This document shows, piece by piece, positions 6,525 to 9,480 of a stretch of 9,480 nucleotides of DNA. Source of the DNA: Paraeggerthella sp964369725 (GTDB lineage: Bacteria > Actinomycetota > Coriobacteriia > Coriobacteriales > Eggerthellaceae); contig CAYJGC010000056.1 in NCBI GenBank assembly GCA_964369725.1, positions 1-9,480 on the forward strand, written 5' to 3'. Each line of letters begins with the position of its first letter. Position 1 is the stretch's first letter. The translations under genes and the position numbers were made by a program. The notes under the pieces are model-generated. The model made no database searches. It saw nothing but the letters and a program-made list of their open reading frames with translations, and was not told where the DNA came from.

Positions 6525-6642
6525 TTCTCACGAATGCGAAGCCAAGCGAGCTTCGATGCAGAGTGAGTAAAATTTGGAACCGTGGATGGAAGTTCACAGT
6601 GTTCTCGCAAGTGCGAAGTCAAACGAGTTTAGATGTAGAGTT
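6525..6642. repeat. direct repeat pair of about 41 bases, 77-base period
   Basis: The segment at 6525-6565 recurs at 6602-6642. Both follow the pattern TTCTC..(A)TGCGAAG.CAA.CGAG.TT.GATG.AGAGT with scattered substitutions. They look like products of an old duplication. No open frame across them resembles a known protein. Confidence 0.6.
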
Positions 6643-6672
6643 TAGAAGCTTCCGAAAGAGGTTTAGCAAATT

Positions 6673-6829
6673 CTTTAGCAAAAATTTGGGGGTACGGAGA
6701 AAATCCGAACTACCTGAAAATGCCTCTCAGCGAAGGCAAGCATCTCATCTGCAGATTTAATTTAAGAGTAATTTACCTATATAAAAGTTAAACGAAAATT
6801 CTCTCCGTACCCCCAAAATTTTGCTAAAG
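6673..6829. mobile_element. 157-base palindromic element, MITE candidate
   Basis: Bases 6673-6704 and 6798-6829 are inverted copies of each other, matching at 30 of 32 positions (core CTTTAGCAAAAATTTGGGGG then TACGGAGA). They flank 93 AT-rich bases with no coding content. The size and arm length suit a miniature inverted-repeat transposable element, or a giant RNA hairpin. No clean target-site duplication flanks the outer ends. If the element were taken to start at the GGGGG, the bases AAAATTT would flank both sides. No transposase gene is in the window. Confidence 0.5.
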
Positions 6830-6905
6830 TGGTAGCTGTTCAAGGTCTCAAACTTGAGTTCGTCGAAAAGTGTGACCAATATTCTTGTTAAAGTGTCAGC
6901 TGTTC
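6819..6905. repeat. 23-base direct repeat, two copies
   Basis: Bases 6819-6841 and 6883-6905 match at about 19 of 23 positions; read on the minus strand both follow GAACAGCT..CACTTTARCAA. The first copy overlaps the right arm of the palindrome. The same motif in the opposite orientation underlies the 34-base tandem repeat at 6408-6500 (CAGCTAACTTTAGC at 6476). The two arrays therefore point at each other across the palindrome. Confidence 0.5.
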
Positions 6906-7042
6906 GACGGTGGGAGGGAGATGCTGTTTGAAGATGAATTATTTTAACAGCATGCTAGCTTATAGCACGCAATGAGATATCTGTTGATTGGCTTGGTTTT
7001 GAGGACGAACTGCCTGCATTGTAGATAAAAGAGAGGGCAACT

Positions 7043-7669
7043 ATGATTTTTGATTTCAAAAAAGAGTTTAAAGAGTTCTATGCTCCTAAAGATAAGCCGA
7101 GTCTGGTGAATGTGCCGTCCATGAACTATCTTGCGGTTCGCGGGAAAGGGAATCCCAATGATGCGCAGGGCGCCTACAAAAATGCTCTCGAAATGTTGTA
7201 CGGTGTGGCTTATACACTCAAAATGAGTTACAAAAGTAATTACCAGATTCAGGGGTTCTTCCCGTATGTGGTGCCGCCGCTTGAAGGCTTTTGGTGGCAA
7301 GAAGGTGTCCGGGGTGTTGACTATTCAAAAATGGATGATTTTTGTTGGATTTCCCTCATTCGTTTGCCAGATTTTATAACGAAGGCAAATTTTGATTGGG
7401 CGGTTGATACTGCAACAAAAAAGAAAAAGAGAGACTATTCTCAGGTAGAGTTTTTTCCATATGAAGAGGGGCTTTGTGTGCAATGCCTCCATGTTGGACC
7501 CTTTGCTGAAGAGCCGGTAACGGTGGAATTAATGCACCAGTTTGTCGAACAACAGGGGTATGAAATTAATCTCTCAGAATCAAGGCATCATCACGAAATA
7601 TATCTGAGCGACCCACGAAAAACAGCTCCAGAAAAACTCCGAACGGTAATTAGGCACCCTGTAAAGTGA
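7043..7669 (+). CDS. GyrI-like small-molecule-binding domain protein
   Basis: A 208-residue protein of the single-domain GyrI-like group (Pfam GyrI-like, COG4832). Characterised relatives of this SHS2-fold family bind small planar molecules, and some hydrolyse the cyclopropane warhead of CC-1065 or yatakemycin-type DNA alkylators. Typical segments are the N-terminal FDFKKEFKEFY, PSMNYLAVRGKGNPN near residue 26, PPLEGFWW near 78, RLPDFITKANFDWA near 107, EEGLCVQCLHVGPF near 142 and the C-terminal RHHEIYLSDPRKTAPEKLRT. Length is normal and no residues seem lost. The ATG follows GAGAGG with six bases between. It stands alone, with no AraC-type DNA-binding domain fused, so it is more likely a protective or sensing protein than a regulator. 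The ligand is unknown. Confidence 0.88.
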   Translation: MIFDFKKEFKEFYAPKDKPSLVNVPSMNYLAVRGKGNPNDAQGAYKNALEMLYGVAYTLKMSYKSNYQIQGFFPYVVPPLEGFWWQEGVRGVDYSKMDDFCWISLIRLPDFITKANFDWAVDTATKKKKRDYSQVEFFPYEEGLCVQCLHVGPFAEEPVTVELMHQFVEQQGYEINLSESRHHHEIYLSDPRKTAPEKLRTVIRHPVK

Positions 7670-8285
7670 GCTCGACGAGCAACCATCTCGTTTCCGGCGC
7701 GCTTACGTATCTTGCACGTCTACTCTATTGAGCGGGTAGTCTATCTCGCTTACCGGAGAAAGCGATAAGTGTAATTGGATGAATTGAAAGTCGCGTCGTT
7801 TGGCTGGTAGGCCGTTTGTTATTGCGGCAGTTATTGAGCGCGAGTTTTGAATCGCTCAGACAGCAGTGGGCATTGCTGAATGCAAACAAGGCGCAGGTGA
7901 AAGGTAGTATCTCAGGCATAAGAATATCTGGATTCTTTTATAGAGGAAGTATTGCTTGATGCCATTGGCTCTATCCCAGTAGTAGCCAAGATAAACCTGA
8001 CCGCGCTGTTTTGGGCATTTCTTTGTGATAGATGAAAAGATGGTGGCAAAAGTGGCAGCAAAAGGTGGCGACGAACCTGCCTGAAAGCTTCTTTGCTCAA
8101 AAGTTGTCGCCTGTTAAGATTGATCTCAGTGTAGAATTCAATGCAGAGTGTGAGAGAAGCGCAAGGGAGCTTATAGAGAAGTTGTGTTTGTCGAGACTTG
8201 ATATGGCGAAAGTAGCTTAGAAAAACGATTGATGATATGAGATGTTTGCCTCACTGCGGATTAAGTAGCAAGGCAGTTTGAAAGG
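7670..8285. other. stretch without a convincing gene
   Basis: About 600 bases between the GyrI-like and radical SAM genes. Short open frames exist, such as 62 codons at 8032-8220 ending in FNAECERSARELIEKLC. It lacks a ribosome-binding site and resembles nothing I recognise. A small GCTCG-A-CGAGC palindrome sits at 7670-7680, just after the upstream stop, without a T-run. A TGAGCG/CGCTCA inverted pair lies near 7835-7860. The stretch may be decayed coding sequence. Confidence 0.5.
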
Positions 8286-9167
8286 GTGCGTGTGAAAGAA
8301 GTAATTGCCAAAAGTCTTGTATCTGCAAAAAATACGATGAATATATACCGTGGCTGCACTCATGGGTGTATATACTGCGATAGTCGAAGTGAGATTTATG
8401 GCAAAACGTTTGATTTTGAGAATATCGAGGTCAAGATTAATGCGGTTGAACTTCTTAAAAAAGAGTTGGGTAAGAAGCGAAAAAAATCAATGATTGTTAC
8501 TGGCTCAATGACTGACCCCTATATTCCTCTTGAGAGGGATTTGCAAATCATGAGACAGTGTCTTGAGGTAATAGAGAAGCAGGGATTCGGTGCAGCTGTT
8601 CTCACGAAATCGGATCTAATTCTGCGGGATGTAGATGTTCTTAAAAGAATAAACGAAAAGACTAAAGCTGTTGTGCAGATGACCCTGACAACATTTGATG
8701 AAGACCTTTGCAAGATACTCGAACCGCATGTTTGTGGAACTCGGCGACGCGCCGAGGTTCTTGCGGAAATGCATAAAGCAAACATCCCTACCATAGTATG
8801 GTTTTCGCCGCTGCTTCCTTTTATTAATGACACTGAAGAAAACGTCAGGGGTATTTTGGCATATTGTAAAGAAGCAGGTGTGAAGGGAATTATTACGTTT
8901 GGTATGGGGATGACGCTTCGTTCAGGCAATCGGCAATACTATTACCAGGAAATTGAAAAGCACTGGCCAGGGCTTAAGCAAAAATATATGAGAGCATTCG
9001 GTTCGTCATATGGATTGAAAAGCCCACAGAATGCAAAGCTGTCACGTATAGTGAGAGAATTTTGCAAGAAAAACAACATGCTGTATGGCGAAAAGGAAGT
9101 GTTTTCGTATGTCTGGGACTTTCCGCAACAAAATGAGCAGTTGAGTTTTGGGGATGAGTTGTTTTAG
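8286..9167 (+). CDS. radical SAM protein, SplB-like (COG1533)
   Basis: A 293-residue radical SAM enzyme. The iron-sulfur cluster motif is CTHGCIYC (CX3CX2C; Cys24, Cys28, Cys31). It is followed by the SplB-type GSMTDPYIPLER near residue 77, TKSDLILRDVDVL near 108 and a C-terminal tail QLSFGDELF. Members cleave S-adenosylmethionine to make a 5'-deoxyadenosyl radical. The namesake, spore photoproduct lyase, reverses a thymine lesion, but most COG1533 proteins outside spore formers have no known substrate. This one is shorter than true SplB, and nothing else suggests sporulation. The start is either GTG 8286 or, better placed behind AAAGG, GTG 8292 (291 residues). No partner gene is adjacent; the stop abuts a membrane-protein fragment. 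Confidence 0.9.
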   Translation: MRVKEVIAKSLVSAKNTMNIYRGCTHGCIYCDSRSEIYGKTFDFENIEVKINAVELLKKELGKKRKKSMIVTGSMTDPYIPLERDLQIMRQCLEVIEKQGFGAAVLTKSDLILRDVDVLKRINEKTKAVVQMTLTTFDEDLCKILEPHVCGTRRRAEVLAEMHKANIPTIVWFSPLLPFINDTEENVRGILAYCKEAGVKGIITFGMGMTLRSGNRQYYYQEIEKHWPGLKQKYMRAFGSSYGLKSPQNAKLSRIVREFCKKNNMLYGEKEVFSYVWDFPQQNEQLSFGDELF

Positions 9168-9480
9168 TGGGTTGTGTAAGTGGGCTGTGCAGCGTTGTGC
9201 TTTTGGTTATCCAGGTGGCGGGCGCGGGAGGTACATTCCCTGTAGAGCTAACGCCCGATGCCTTTGGCGTACTTAATCCGCTCATGCCCTTTACCTATGC
9301 AATCAATGCGGTAAGAGAAGCGGTGGGAGGCATTTATGCTCCTAACTTGATACGTGACCTTATAGCCATGACTTTGTTTATTCCGGTAGGCGTAATGATA
9401 GGCATGCTTTTAAAGCATCGTTTCAAAAAAATTAATACCTATTTCGAAAAGAAGCTCGAAGAGACGGATCTTATTATTTA
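9167..9480 (+). pseudogene. C-terminal fragment of a YhgE/Pip-type membrane protein
   Basis: The frame is open from about 9158 to the window end and reads VVLLVIQVAGAGGTFPVELT, then LNPLMPFTYAINAVREAVGG and a second hydrophobic segment LIAMTLFIPVGVMIGMLL. The charged tail follows (FKKINTYFEKKLEE). This is the end of the C-terminal ABC-2-like membrane region of YhgE/Pip proteins, large (often 700 or more residues) phage-receptor or ESX-linked membrane proteins. Only about the last 95 residues are present. No start or ribosome-binding site precedes them and the homology begins within a few bases of the radical SAM stop. The 5' part is therefore missing. The last codon is cut by the window edge, so the stop is not seen. 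Confidence 0.75.

Noticed and set aside
6563..6760. 65-codon GTG-started frame rich in Arg, Lys and Ser
   Set aside because: It lies over the direct repeat and the palindrome arm, resembles no known protein, and its composition follows the repeat DNA.
8032..8220. 62-codon ATG frame before the radical SAM gene
   Set aside because: No ribosome-binding site and no recognisable family. Kept only as a note in the description of that stretch.

Overview
The left half of the window (about 1 to 5155) is a conserved ribosomal-protein and translation operon: rpsL, rpsG, fusA, rpsJ, rplC, rplD and rplW, all on the plus strand with short gaps or a one-base overlap and good ribosome-binding sites. It is the str cluster run directly into the start of the S10 cluster, with no tuf gene between fusA and rpsJ. 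The protein sequences are bacterial, and of Gram-positive type (156-residue S7, TTG and GTG starts). Gene order, moderate base composition and the accessory families point tentatively to an actinobacterium of the class Coriobacteriia. That placement is an inference.

The operon stops abruptly after rplW. Where rplB would be expected there are about 290 bases with no recognisable gene but several GC-rich stem-loops, two of them in roughly 70-base tandem units. These end at a strong intrinsic terminator (5445-5484). A run of exactly 100 N (5507-5606) follows. The two sides of that gap need not be neighbours in the real genome, so the operon may continue elsewhere or the join may be artificial.

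The right half looks like a degraded accessory region. It begins with a hipB-like antitoxin gene whose likely -10 box sits almost on its start codon. A hipA toxin-kinase pseudogene follows, with its middle removed and a TAG at the junction. About 700 bases without a gene then hold several repeat families: a 34-base tandem array, a 77-base-spaced direct repeat, a 157-base palindrome with 32-base arms that resembles a MITE, and inverted copies of a shared CAGCT..ACTTTAGC motif. Next come an intact GyrI-like small-molecule-binding protein gene, about 600 bases with no convincing gene, an intact SplB-like radical SAM gene, and the C-terminal scrap of a YhgE/Pip-type membrane protein running off the window.

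The ribosomal genes form one expression unit. The right-hand genes share no evident pathway; the intact ones (GyrI-like, SplB-like) fit stress or toxin protection, and the rest are remnants. I see no clearly new defence or mobile system. The best candidates for something undescribed are the structured stretch after rplW and the repeat cluster at 6408-6905.
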